Assembly: GCA_963682025.1 (NCBI GenBank)
Contig: OY821520.1
Coordinates: 137,586,738 to 137,650,737, forward strand
Direction: 5' to 3'
Source: Cordilura impudica
Taxonomy: Eukaryota; Arthropoda; Insecta; Diptera; Scathophagidae
Length of the DNA stretch: 64,000 bases
Position 1 is the stretch's first letter, and each line of letters starts with the position of its first letter. The position numbers and the translations under genes are program-made. Positions 1 through 12,040 of this stretch are shown one piece after another. The notes under the pieces are model-generated. The model saw only the letters and a list, made by a program, of their open reading frames with translations, was not told where the DNA came from and searched no databases.

Positions 1-194
1 ATGAAAAAGCCAGGGTTGGATTGAAAAGATAAAGCAGCAAATAGTGATAATTTAGAAAAAATTTTTGAAAGAACAAGCTTTCAATATATTCACGGCAGCA
101 CTCTATTGAAAGTGAATGCCTAAATATACATTTATAAAAAATAGCGAAAAGTTTTTGTATCTAAAACGATTAATTATGTAGTAAGTTTCATTAA
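1..194. other. AT-rich flank, nothing recognised
   Basis: No coding potential or recognisable repeat is visible. It ends at the TTAA target of the adjacent piggyBac element. Confidence 0.5.
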
Positions 195-2569
195 TTAACC
201 CTCATCGGTCCCTCGAGAAATACATCTAATCGGTCCCATTGTATGCGCGCGAGTTACATATGTACTTCCACATACCCAACAAAACCCCACAAATATAGAC
301 AACGTCGAAGAAATAAGAAAAAAATATATTAACAAAAATTCGAGCCAAGGACACCTGTAAATTCACATAAAAAAAAATAGGAATAAGTCATTGCCACAAA
401 AAACAATGTCGAAATGTTTGTTCAAGGCCTATGTGAATGTACAAGAGTCGTTGCTCTGATTGTGAAATGTTGGAATCATCAAATTGCGTTTTGCTATAGG
501 TAAATGCAATTTTGTTGAAATATTAAACCAACATAAATATTAAAATTTAAACTAAAGCATTGATTGCCCAATAATGCTTTCTTTTTAAAATAAAGAAAAG
601 AATTCTTGATTGCACAATAATGTTTTGTCGACTCATGAATATATGTATGAAAATAATCGAATTCTGAAGTTTGGCATAAAATAAAGAAATATTTTTAATA
701 ATACTAATAATACTTTAATAATACTTTTTTAAAAATTTAAAGAAGTGATATTTTGATTTTTAACTCGCGCACACACATATATTTTTAATGGTAAAAAAGC
801 TTAAAAAAAATTAACAACCATTTATGTTTTGTGATTTTTTATGTTTATTATATTGTTTACTATCATATTAATACATTCGTACTTCATAAAGGTAGATTTA
901 GAATGAAATTAAAATGAGAATATTACATATATTAGAAAAAAAAATTGCATTTTTAACTTTTGTCAATTATTTGTACATTTTCCGCATAAATTGAAATTAT
1001 GTTCAGTACAAATGAAATTTCTACACATTTCACAGCGTGTGGCAAAAAGATATTTGTTATATGTGCAGCTGTAGCATCGGCCTCGTTTTGATGTACTTGG
1101 TAAATGGCGAATCTCCCGAATTCTTTGAATAACACTGGAAGCATCATTACTTTGAGGTTGTTTTTTACGTTTAGTGATCTATTTTTCAACGAGATTCAAC
1201 CCAAGCTCCTCGAAAAAAAGGCGACGACGAATATTATGGTTCGTTTTAGAATTTTTCTAATTCGGGAACAATGCAATGAACGTCACGAATGCATTCAACG
1301 CACTAACATCAAGCATGTTACAAAATACTGCCATTGGCCACCGATCGACTTTTTGTTCGCATGTGTACGTAGCCACCATTTGATCCATAGTATCAACTCC
1401 ACTCTTGGTTTTGTTGTAGTCTTCAATGATGTTAGGTTTCTTCTGTTCACTATTCTCATTTATGCTGACAACATTGTGGTATGTACTGAGCAATGTCACA
1501 AATCAGTACCGGCGAGGAACATATGACAACATAACTGCTTTCAATTTATGTTCATATACAACTTCTGTATGATAAATTGGCTTTTGACGCATGTCGAGTA
1601 GAACTGAAGGAATTTCAGTCCTATTTTTCCTTATTGTTCCCAAAAAAATCATGCGATTCTTATCTTCTGCCAATTCAAGTTTTCCCATTCGTCTTTGTAC
1701 TTTCGCAAACCATATAAATTCGTCATGTTCAAAATAATATTCTCAACCGGTCCAAGGAACATGTGAGATGCAGACGAAACATCAACTATATTAGCAGCTG
1801 CTAATGCTTTTGGACCTGAATTATTACAAAAATGAAACATATTATGAACATGAACCCATAACAAAGAGGGTAGGTCTTTACCTGAAGTAAAATTTTCTGC
1901 ACGTCGGAATGAATTTCTTCGATTTATTTCAAATGGTTGCGATGAATATTCAATTTTCTTATTTTTTGAAAAATATTTATTTTCAGGATTTGCTGCATTT
2001 TCGTCTGCTAAATTTTGCTCAAGTGGCTCAATGTCGCCTTCATCTGAATGCACGCTAACTTCACTTTCACCATTCTCCTCGTCTGATAATGCAAAATCAT
2101 CGTCACTATTGTACGGAGATTCGCCCGCTTCGCTTTCCAAATCGAAATCCATTTCTAGTTCATCTCACTGCCTTCTTTCACGCAAAACTCTATCCATTTT
2201 TTATCAAATACTTCGAAACACAACCAAAATTCAAATAATTGCGCAAACAAACTTCACTTATTGTGTTCCAGAACAAACTGAATTTCATAAAAAGAAAAAA
2301 TAAAAGCGTGCTATAAATCCACACACAAAAATAAGCGGCAATTCCAGTTACCTGCTTATGTGCGCGCACATACACAGGGACCGATTCGTAACTATAACTG
2401 CACAGGCAAATACAGTAAGGGTACAAATTCAAAAACGGCTTTTTTGGGTTGTTCAGGCAAAATAATTCTACTTTGCAAAATACAAGGTCATTCCGCTGAA
2501 CCGTTTTTATTTTATTCAAGGTTAAAGATCAAAAATTGCGTGCACATACAGGGGACCGATGAGGGTTAA
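195..2569 (-). mobile_element. piggyBac element 1 with TTAA target duplications
   Basis: Both ends carry the same 14 bp inverted repeat, CCCTCATCGGTCCC at 199-212 and its complement at 2552-2565. Each is flanked by TTAA (195-198 and 2566-2569), the target duplication of the piggyBac superfamily. Inside each end is a second, subterminal copy of the TCGGTCCC motif (about 229-238 and 2379-2389), which fits the terminal plus internal repeat layout of piggyBac. The element proper is about 2.37 kb and carries a damaged transposase on the minus strand. The clean ends suggest it could have been mobilised in trans. Confidence 0.9.
953..2152 (-). pseudogene. piggyBac transposase remnant, centre deleted
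   Basis: The minus strand starts at 2152 with an acidic N-terminus (MDFDLESEAGESPYNSDDD) typical of piggyBac transposases and runs to a TNLYGLRK stretch near 1700. It then jumps frame to a block with GTIRKNR and IPSVLLDMR (about 1688-1503), the region just after the second catalytic Asp. A third block (1499-1257) has NKTKSGVDTMDQM, which contains the third catalytic Asp. A last block (1189-953) ends with the CVEISF cysteine-rich tail. The segment that should hold the first two catalytic Asp residues is missing and the frame changes at least three times. It is inactive. Identification rests on the order of these motifs and on the element's TTAA ends. Confidence 0.85.
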
Positions 2570-2643
2570 TCACTCATACGTCTGAGTATTAACATACATA
2601 TGAAGTAGCATAGAATTTTACAGTCAGAATGGCTTTAGAAAAA

Positions 2644-3415
2644 AACAAGTAAGAAAATTATAGTCGGTCTAAACCGTCTACATGATACCCTCTACTATGC
2701 GTTTATAGACCCTCTCTTTTACCCCAACTAATTGGATATAGAAAATAAGTATAACCCAAATTTAAGTGGCATTGTTATTAATTGTTTTCCCTTTGAATAT
2801 GAAAAGTTCATATCGAATGATATATTAATATGGGGACTAGATCCTGACCATATTTGGTAAAGTTACTTATTTTTTGCAAAAACATATACAAATCAAATTT
2901 GAGAAAAATCTGTTCAATATTTTTGTTTTTTGATAGCCTTTGGTGAAGATCGGGAAGCAGCTTTATATGGGGGCTATGACTAAGAATTATCCTATAGGGT
3001 TTATTTTTGGGCTAATAATTAATGGGTATAATAAACAAACACAAATCCAGTTTGACCGAGATCTATATGATAATTTGGATCTCATGGCAATTTAAGTCGA
3101 TTTCATAGGGGCCATTTGTGTGGGGACTAGGTCTAAACATGGACCGAATTTCTCCAGTTTCAATAACGTTCATCCTATATCCGACAAAAGCTCATATGCC
3201 AAATTTCATCGAAACATATTCATATTTGCGACCTGTAGTTTGATTAAAACGTTTACATGGACACATAGACGAACAAACGGACGGACAGACATTGTTAAAT
3301 CAACTCAGACAGTTATTCTCAAGTGATCGGTATAATAAAAGATGGGTGTACGTGAAATGTTTTTGGTAGTTACAAACAGCAGCACAAAGTCATTATACCC
3401 TTCGTTATATGGAGG
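2644..3415. mobile_element. mini-me/DINE-like repeat, copy 1
   Basis: The left end has the signature ACAAGTAAGAAAATTATAG followed by a decayed version of the TCGGTCTAGACCGA palindrome. The rest follows the consensus of the other copies in this window: a GGACTAGG box, GATCGGGAAGCAGCT, a GGACGGACAG microsatellite near 3280 (complement of GTCC/GTCT) and the AAGATGGGT...TTTTTGGTAGTTACAAACAGC tail. The last 20 or so bases of the repeat are displaced to about 6250-6270, where GTGGTATAGGGTATAAA reappears, because the foldback element at 3416-6240 lies between them. No protein is encoded. Confidence 0.75.
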
Positions 3416-6240
3416 GAAAAAAAAAGTGTTCAAACTGTCGGTCTCACCTCCTAGAAATATGCGAATAGCAAAAAAACTGAGAAATACAAAGTTATGGGCC
3501 AATCAAAAAACGTTTAGTCGTGGCACAAAGCAATTGAAAATTTCAAGTGTGTTTATATGGGGAAAATATGACTTTTTTCAGATTTTACGAAAATTTCGTT
3601 CTATAATATAATTTTTCCGACAAGCTGTTACATAATTCGGGATCAGTATTAAATTCTCCTTTCAAAAGGCTATAAAACTTCGAAATCGTATGAAACCTCG
3701 CCAAGAAATAGCAAATGCCCCAGACCACTTTTGTGCCAAAAAAAACTAGGTCATGGAATTTGATGGCATTTTTTTCAACTTTGAGCAATTGATTAAAGCC
3801 ATCATTCTTTTTTGGTTTCTGTACTTGTAAGTACTCAGAAATGAAGTATTGTTTTATTACCACGTTGTTAACCTATTGCGCATTGAGACCGAAAATTGGA
3901 AATTTTTTTGATAAAATTTTTAAAACTCCTTTTTCAAGTTTGAAAAAATTTTCTTAAACAAAATTTAAAAAAATGTGTCTATCACTTTAAGGTTTTATTA
4001 AATACATGTTGCAGATTAACTGTGTGAATTTTTAAGTAAATCCCTCAGCCAGAATTTTTTTGACAAGGAGTTTATTTTCGCGGATTTCGAGAAAAATTGG
4101 ATTTTGTAAAATATTCTGTAAATGTCTCTTTCTAAATACTTTGAATCAAAAATTCATCACTTTTCTACTTTTAAATATTATATTTTATCTTAATAGCCTA
4201 GAGTTTCGGAAAAAAATAATATGACTCCATTAACCCTTTTGGAATTGGGGTCACATATGACCCCAAACTAATAAAAGACAATTTATTCAAAAAATTCAAA
4301 TATTTTGTAAGCGCTGTCCAATTTTTGGATGCGACACTTAAAATGTAATAACCAGATATTTAAAAGTTTCGTTCCAAAAATTTGGGATAAATCCGAGAAC
4401 GTTAACCCATTATTTGCCAAGGCCAGCTTTGGATTTTAAGATATTTTAAAATAAAAATTACCTAAAATGAGTTTTTCTATTAAATTCGTTGATACCACTA
4501 TTTAGAATTTAAGAAAAATAATTCGGTTAATTTTTATTTATTTAACTATTCAGTGCTCCTGGGATCAAAATAATCCATTGTGATATATCTTTGGTGCAAT
4601 TATCTGCTTATTGCTCGCGAATATAAATTAAAACAACTTTTAACCAATTTTGTTATAAAATTACTTTATGTATTAAAGTAATAGTTGAATTTCTTGCTAT
4701 CTCACCCACCAATTTGATGGATATTGATAAAAAACGCAAAAAAAAATTCAGGTCAATCGGTGGAGATGCCATTACTTATAATGGTTGACATTTTTTGATT
4801 TTTTATAATCGGTCGCTTTATATTTTTTCGTCAATGTCTCCTACATGTTTTGAAACTTCTACCATATTATTTCCCAGTTTTAAATAGTTTATTAAATAAA
4901 AGTAAATTTCAAATATAATAATATATATAATAGGGTATATTAAATTAATACTACTCTTAATGGAATAAATTACAAAATTAAATGAAAGTGAATTTCAAAA
5001 AACGTCCTATTTTTTAGACATATGACTTAAGTTGTTTTAATTTATATTCGCGAGCAATAAGCAGATAATTGCACCAGAGGTATATCACAATGGATAATTT
5101 TGATCTCAGGAGCACTGAAGCCTTAAATAATACAAAATAACCGAGCTATTTTTCTAAATTCGAAATAGTGATTTCATCGAGTTTAATAGAAAAACTCGTT
5201 TTAGATAATTTTTATTTTAAAATACCTTAAAATCCAAAGCTGGCCTTGGCAAATAATGGGTTAACGTTCTCGGATTTATCCCAAATTTTTGGAACAAAAC
5301 TTATACATATTTGGTTATTATATTTTAAGCGTCGCATCTAAAAATTGGACAGCACTTACAAAATATTTGAATTTTTTGAATAAATTGTCTTTTATTATGT
5401 GACCCCAATTCCAAAATGGTTAATGGAGTCATATTATTTTTTTCCGAAACCCTAGGCAATTGAGATAAAATGTAATATTTAAAAGTAGAAAAGTGATGAA
5501 TTTTTGATTCAAAGTATTTAGAAAGAGTACATTTACAGAATATTTCACAAAAATTCAATTTTTCTTGAAATCCGCGAAAATAAAATCCTTGTCAAAAAAA
5601 TTCTGGCAGAGGGATTTACTTAAGAATTCACACAGCTAATTAACAACATATATTTAATAAAACCTTAAAGTGGTAGACTCTTTTTTTTAAATTTTGTTTA
5701 AGAAAATTTTTTCAAACTTAAAAAAGGAGTTTTAAAAATTTTATCAAAAAAATTTCCAATATTCGGTCTCAATGCGCAATAGGTTAACAACGTGGTAATA
5801 AAACAATACTTTACAACTGAGTACTTATAAGTATAAGGACCAAAAAAAGAATAATGGGTTTAATCAATTTCTCAAAGTTGAAAAAAACGCCATCAAATTT
5901 CATGACCTAGTTTTTTGGCACAAAAGTGGTCTGGGGCATTTGCTATTTCTTGGCGAGGTTTCATACGATTTGAAGTTTTATAGCCTTTTGAAAGAAAATT
6001 TAATACTGATCCCGAATTATGTAACAGCTTGTCGGAAAAATTAAATTATAGAACGAAATTTTCCTAAAATATGAAAAAAGTCATATTTTCCCCATATAAA
6101 CACACTTGAAATTTTCAGTTGCTTTGCGCCACGACTAAATGTTTTCTGATTGGCCCAAAACTTTGTATTTCTCAGTTTTTTTGCTATTCGCATATTTCTT
6201 GGGGGATGAGACCGACAGTTTGAACACTTTTTTTATTAAG
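3416..6240. mobile_element. long foldback element with about 1.2 kb inverted arms
   Basis: Sequence from 3416 to about 4640 reappears as its reverse complement from about 6240 back to 5030, leaving a loop of about 390 bases (4641-5029). Matched landmarks are AAGTGTTCAAACTGTCGGTC at 3426 and its complement near 6225, TTAACCTATTGCGC at 3868 and its complement ending 5787, and CGAGCAATAAGCAGATAATT near 5055 with its complement near 4600-4620. No transposase is visible. The short ORFs in the arms mirror each other and look like non-coding shadows. It sits inside the end of a mini-me-like repeat, so it is younger than that repeat. No clear target duplication is seen. Confidence 0.8.
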
Positions 6241-6270
6241 GGCCACCCTAGTGGTATAGGGTATAAAAAC

Positions 6271-7345
6271 TTTGCTTAAAAAAGTACCATTTTCTTAAAA
6301 AAAAATACAATTTTCCTGAATAAAAACCTTACATAACATTACAAAATTTGCAGAAGGCGCTTTATTAAGGCGATAAACTTTCTCCATAAATTAAAGCGAC
6401 CATTAACTGTTATAAATATCTGCACAAATTAGCAAGACGTAGGACAAGGCGAACAACGTTGGAAAATTTTTTTAAACAAAATTAATTTACAATAGCTGAG
6501 AATTATGACAGCATATTACAGTTTATTGATTTTTCATGTACATCTTCATGTACATTATATATGTAAGAATTTTTAAACGAAATGATATAAAAAATTTATT
6601 CTTAAACCTAAAACTATGTTCTTTTATAAGAATTGAAACGGATCCTGCTAATTTTGTAAATACTTCCAAAAAAAAACATAATTGATTAATTATACGGCTT
6701 ATCGCTTCATGGCCAACTATCTTGATACGTATTCAAACCGTAAACCGAGGTATTAGTGTGTACTTAATGTTTCTTCGTGAACAACGGAAGAAGAATAAAT
6801 TCATTTAGTAACACCCGGTGCGTATGAGTATTTTTTTATAAAGAAAAACTGCGAAACCACCATTCATTTTATGCCCTAATTTCAAAACATACAGATATGA
6901 GACTTTTCAATATATATTTGCCTGTCGGTGTGCCAGACAGTGCAGTAAGCTCGATTTATACATAACCTTATAATTATTTATAATTTAAAGTATTAAATAT
7001 ACGAGAAAAAAATATTTTGGAATCATTTGATTTTTCCAACCCGTTATATAAGTAATACCTGTCAAAATATTGAAAAATCAAATTATTTTCTACGACATTC
7101 CATGCATATTTCACATGCAATTTATTTTCTATACAAACATCTAACTCACAGTTAAGATTCGTCATTGTGATTATGAATTTCTGAAAATTATGACTATTTT
7201 TCTGCACACCAATCTACCATGTAAATGCTTTTGAATTCATGTAATGTAGAGGAAAAACTTTTTAAGTACCATCGCAGTGTTTAAAATTTCAACAAACTTT
7301 ATATATGTTTACTTGACTTGAAAGAGCACATACTTATATATATAT
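6271..7345. other. AT-rich spacer with a TA microsatellite
   Basis: Nothing coding or repeated is recognised. A (TA)n tract at about 7333-7352 abuts the left end of the next element. Confidence 0.4.
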
Positions 7346-7350
7346 ATATA

Positions 7351-8480
7351 TACATTAGGGTTATGACTTTTTGATTTCTTTTTGCAAATACCAAATTTTA
7401 CATGCCCTAGCCAAAAAAAAAAAGCCATAAAAAAATATTAAGAAACGCAACTTTACTTTTTTGCTGCCGCCCGAAATAAAGTTTTAAACAATACTTTTAA
7501 CTTATAACTTGTTAATATTTATTTGAATTATATAAATTCAATATAATGTCAGACAAAAAAAAGTAATAAATTGCAAACTCTGGGGCAAATATTTTAACAG
7601 TTTCGAAACCATGAAAACAACGTTGACAGCTTTACCAAATATAGAAGATTCGTTATTTAAATTAAACAAAATCCCCAAGCAAATATTTATTATTGACAGA
7701 TTTATTGAATTAGCAGTATCACCAAGTCTAAAAGGGGAATACATAAAATCACTTAAAGCCATTGGATGGTGAAATAAGCTCAAAAAAGCGTTGAAGATGT
7801 AAAGCATGACTTTGATTATGTACCAATATTCGATTACGATTAAGATGACAACTTTGATATAGACGATGTATTCGAAGATGAATATGAAAAATCTTTGTAC
7901 AGACGAAATCGCTCTGGAAGACAAAGATTATAAATTTCCTGCAATGCTGAAAGTTTCTGTAAAGGCATTTGCATCATTGGTTACAAAGTTAAATGTAAGC
8001 ACTAAATCATCTAACATCTGCAAACAACTGGCTGAGACAGGCGTTAACATTTCAACCACATCACAAGCAGATATTTACAGAGTGGTAATAAAATCTGCTG
8101 CAGAAATCGAAATAATATACAAAAAATACTTGAAAAATAAAAAAATGGTGCTTTCATTTTGATGGGGGAAAAATTGATTGTAAAGAAATTCAGGTTATTA
8201 TATACAAAAATGGATCAAAGGAAGTAAAGTTATGTGTTGTTGCTCTTGAAAATGGCTCTTGAAATGGTAGCATTAAATATATTTAATGGTATAAGGAAAC
8301 TTTAGACAAATATTATTAATGGAAATCAAATAAAGTAATAGTTTCCTATACAACTAATGTTAAAACAGGCACAACAAAGGGAGTTGTGGCTTTGCTAAAG
8401 AACCATTTGAAGAAAATATTACTTGTTCATCCGCAGCATATTGGTTTCCAGCATCGCGAAGAGAATAGATAAGATTAGAA
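7351..8480 (+). pseudogene. hAT-like transposase remnant (5' half)
   Basis: The left end begins TAGGGTTATGACT (about 7354). The complement of this sequence ends another fragment of the same family at about 20355. Protein traces appear in changing frames: KIPKQIFIIDRF near 7665, then ICKQLAETGVNISTTSQADIY (7866-8162 frame), then an FHFDG-like block near 8155 and a decayed VSDTTNVNTG-like block near 8350. The same order of motifs (KQLAESGFNIS, HFDGKK, VCDTTSVNTG, then CQHH) is better preserved at 59.3-59.8 kb. Many stops and shifts are present and everything after about 8465 is lost. The superfamily call is tentative: a CxxH motif after the second Asp fits hAT. Confidence 0.65.
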
Positions 8481-9490
8481 CTTCATTGGTAAAAAATGTA
8501 TACAAATTAAGTTTTAAAAAGCATTGACATATAGTCGTCATAAATTTTTTTTAAAAATGGTAATCAATAATTAAATTCGGCAAGTAAAATTTTCCTATAA
8601 TGCAATGCATTTATTATAAAGCTAGATAATTGTATTCAATTACAGGTAACTTAAATTCCGTTTAGCAATTAATTAATTATCTCAGGCTGAATTCCCTAAG
8701 TACTGGACATTTTCAAATAAATTTTGTTATATATCATCCAGTATTACACAAACTGCAGAACTTCTAGTATTGTTATTAAAATGGATTTTATTTAGCGGTA
8801 AAACATCGGCACGTGCTTTGAATAACGCTAATATTTCTGAAGTTTCAATATTTTCATCCATTATGTACGCAAGTGCCATAACCGGTGTAAGGTGTATGTA
8901 GATACGGATATTGCTTTTTGAGGCATTTTCCATCATTTCATAATCACCCCTATACTTGAAATTACTATCACAGAAAAAAACTCGTAAATGAAAAAATTAT
9001 TAAATTTACGAGTTTTATGCTGAATATTTTTCCATAATTCACATGGAAATCAAAACAAATGCCTTTTTCTACTAAACAGGTAATAATAGATAAAAAAAAA
9101 AACAATTGATATTTAAACTTTAATTGTTTTTTATTGATCCTTGGCATTATTTTTCAAAATTAGACTTGGTTTTATGAAAAACAAACGATTTTAAAAACAT
9201 CTACTTTTTCCGCTGTTTTAAAAAAAAGTCGCAATCATTGTCGATGTTGATAAAACACATTTTTAGAGATTTTTTTTGTTCCTTAACTATAATAAAAACC
9301 TTTTATATATATATTTCAATATATTTTTCATTATAATTTTTTCAATTATAACATGGATTCCTTATGCACTAACTATTAAAAATAAAGGAATTTTAAATAA
9401 TATTTCACTCACACATATGTCTGCCACAACTTTGTTTATATTCCAAACAGTAGTGATACCAGTCAAATCCAATTTATTTGAATATCGAAT
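8481..9490. other. no gene recognised; one short stem-loop
   Basis: AT-rich sequence. At about 8970-9014 a 12 bp inverted repeat (AAACTCGTAAAT and its complement) encloses an A/T loop. A 69-codon reading frame on the minus strand (8936-8727) has no recognised relative and could be chance. Confidence 0.4.
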
Positions 9491-10315
9491 TTTCTTTGTT
9501 GATGCATGGTATGGTATGCTTCGGACGCTTTGGGTGACTCAATCTTGCACTCCATTAAATATAAGAATAATACTTGCAAAATCTTACCTAATGCCGGTTT
9601 TATTATACGGGTGTGAAATTTTTGCTTTATGCGACTCAACTAGTAAGAGAAAACTAAATGTGGCCTTCAATATTATTATAAGGTATGTTTATGGATTAAA
9701 CAGACTTGATCGTATTACCTCGTTTTCAACAAGACCATATGGTATGTCGTTTGATAATATTTTAAAATTAAAGGTGCTAGTCCTATTACACAAAATAATA
9801 TATCAGAAGAAACCATCATACCTTTTCAACCGCTTAACCTTTGCAAGATCCAATAGAGGGAGAAAGCTTGTACCGATAAGATATCATAGTAGAATTTCTG
9901 AATGGCAGTTCTATTTTAATGCCGTTTATCTCTGGAACTTACTACCAAATCAAACACAGAAAATCAACAACGCAATACAGTTCAAAAAAAAAATAACTGC
10001 TAGTTTTTCAATGCAAATTTAAATTATTTGTTACTTATTGTTTTTAATACACCAGTGTTATTTCAACCATTTTTCTCTTTTCTTTAATCAAAATTTTACC
10101 ACTTAATTCTTTTATATTAAATTATGTCAAACTTATTCATTTATTTAGTTCTTCATATTATTTATTTTTTTTTTATTTACTTTATATAATTATACAATTT
10201 ATTTAAATATTTTTGTATACTGTAACTTGTTTTTCTTTAAAAACTCCCATAATATAATATAAAAGATGTAAATCTTGTTGTATGGGAAGAACAAATAAAT
10301 GGGAGAAAGAGAAGT
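9490..10315 (+). pseudogene. 5'-truncated LINE, C-terminal RT region
   Basis: The frame to 10022 reads like the region after the catalytic palm of jockey/CR1-type reverse transcriptases. Visible motifs are LAKSYLMPVLLYGCEIF, NIIIRYVYGLNRLDR, ARSNRGRKL and FNAVYLWNLLPNQ. The stop is at 10020-10022 and a 3' untranslated stretch of about 290 bases follows. The catalytic YADD region and all upstream sequence are missing, as in a 5'-truncated retrotransposition product. The precise 5' junction is unclear; the open frame can be extended upstream to 9276 but that part looks unrelated. Confidence 0.75.
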
Positions 10316-10850
10316 CATTCTTAATTGAATGAAAAAAATGATTTTAAGTCATAAACAACATATAAAATGTCTCTGTTTTCTATTTTATTACTATCTTTTT
10401 ATTTTGCATTTTTTATTTTTTTTTTTATTATTATCTTTATATTTTTTTTTATAACAGCTAATGAGATATTTTAAATTTGTTAATAAATTTGGTTGAAACA
10501 ATTGCTGTCGTTATTATAGGGGTGTTTCAGATTTTTCCGATTACGAGTGGATAATGTTTTAATTTTTAGATGTACGCGTTGAAGAACATGTTCTGTTTTT
10601 TTTGCAGTACACGTGCAAGAAAACGAACTTAAAATAAAGCTACACTCGAATCGGTGTGGTTTATGTGTGTTAGAAACAAAAAATACGTGATAGAAAAATG
10701 TTCGTGTAGATAACGAAATATTAAACGAAACAAAGTCATGATTATGTTGGGCACCGTACAAAATTTAGAAACACACATAATTGATATGAAAATAAAAATA
10801 TGCGTTTGTTGGTCTGAGCTATGTTTGTTTACATACATGCACGAGTTTTT
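10316..10850. repeat. AT-rich spacer with an unclassified dispersed repeat
   Basis: 10316-10475 is simple T-rich sequence. About 10620-10815 matches, in inverse orientation, about 44930-45045. Shared blocks include AAAATAAAGCTACACTCGAA and AAAATAAAAATATGCGTT. No coding sequence is seen. The second copy ends next to a CACAATG terminus at 44913, so this may be a non-autonomous Transib-like element, but that is only a guess. Confidence 0.4.
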
Positions 10851-10864
10851 TATTCAGTGTGTAT

Positions 10865-11636
10865 AAGACGTCATCTTCATATTGGAAATAATACCATAAA
10901 TGTAGTTAATCATGTCAAATATCTCGGAGTTGTCTTGGACAAAAAGCTTACTTTTAAACAACATATTATGGTTACGTGCCAAAAAGCTATAAAATCATTT
11001 AAAGTATTATGGCCACTTCTAAATAGAAGGTCATTTCTAAACCCCAAAAACAAAAATCTCCTATTCAAAAGTGTTATAAGGCCAATATTAACATACGCGT
11101 GTCCTATTTGGAGTGACGCTGCCAACTGACACCTAAAACGCTTACAAATTATACAAAACAAATGTCTTAAAATGATAAATAAAAAGCCCTGGAGGTATCC
11201 TACAAATCTTCTTCATGAAGAAACAGGTTATGAAAAAATTATCGATTTCATAACAAGGATTAACAACAATTATTTTGCCAAAATTGAAAATTCCTCTTAC
11301 CCACTGATAAGAGAATGTAGAGAAGTAACGTAAAATTAAAAAGAAATCACCAAATTGAAAATTATATGCTTATAGAGGTCTATTATTTCTAATAAACCTT
11401 CTATAAGCATATAAATATTTTCAGATAGTATTTGAATTTATTAAATCATATAAAGGTTTTTTTCCCTCCCATTTTCCTTTAAAAATCATTAAAAAAAATA
11501 AAATAAAAACTATTTAATGTCTGTAGATCCTATATATTATTTGTTGAAATATCTATGTAAAGTTAAGATCTCATATGTAAATATCAAATTTGTTAAAATA
11601 TGTAAATAAAGGAAGAATATATAATTGAAAAAAAAA
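10865..11636 (+). pseudogene. 5'-truncated jockey-like LINE with 14 bp target duplication
   Basis: The insert is flanked by identical 14-mers TATTCAGTGTGTAT at 10851-10864 and 11637-11650. It ends in a run of A and has a TAAATAAAG motif just before it. The frame from 10865 reads VKYLGVVLDKKLTFKQHI and SVIRPILTYACPIWSDAA, hallmarks of the C-terminal part of jockey-clade reverse transcriptases. It then hits TGA at 11127-11129 and resumes as LQIIQNKCLKMINKKPWRYP. At 772 bp it is a short dead-on-arrival copy with exact boundaries. Confidence 0.9.
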
Positions 11637-11650
11637 TATTCAGTGTGTAT

Positions 11651-12040
11651 TTTTTTCTAAATACTGCAAAATAGAGTTTAAAGACAGAGTTTGATTTTCA
11701 ATATTTCCTTTTTATTATAGTTCATAATAATGGTTTATACAGCAGAATGACTAAATTATACCATTTCTGCCATATCTCTACAACTTTTTTACTACTTTTG
11801 AAGATTTTTACCAAACTTTTTGCTTGAGTAGATATTTTTAGGCGACTTTCCGTTTTAATGGTCAATAAATTATGTAAGCGCAATATCCAAATATAATGTC
11901 TGAAATCTAAATACTTATAATGATAAGCAACTAGTTTTTTTTTTTTTATTTTTTCCATTTTTCCTGGTCCCACTCATAATCATGTTAATGGCATATAATT
12001 TCCATGTGCTGCTTTTTCTCATTTTTTTACAAATAATCTT
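11651..12040. other. AT-rich spacer, nothing recognised
   Basis: Contains the sequence flanking the LINE insertion and low-complexity A/T runs. An 83-codon minus-strand frame here is Lys/Ile-rich and shows no family signature. Confidence 0.4.

Noticed and set aside
1104..1526. 140-codon plus-strand ORF
   Set aside because: It is antisense to the piggyBac transposase blocks, which have recognisable motifs.
4402..5264. Separate piggyBac element bounded by TTAACCC in the foldback
   Set aside because: Any pair of positions in the arms is symmetrical, so these TTAA pairs alone are not proof. Kept only as a hypothesis in the findings.
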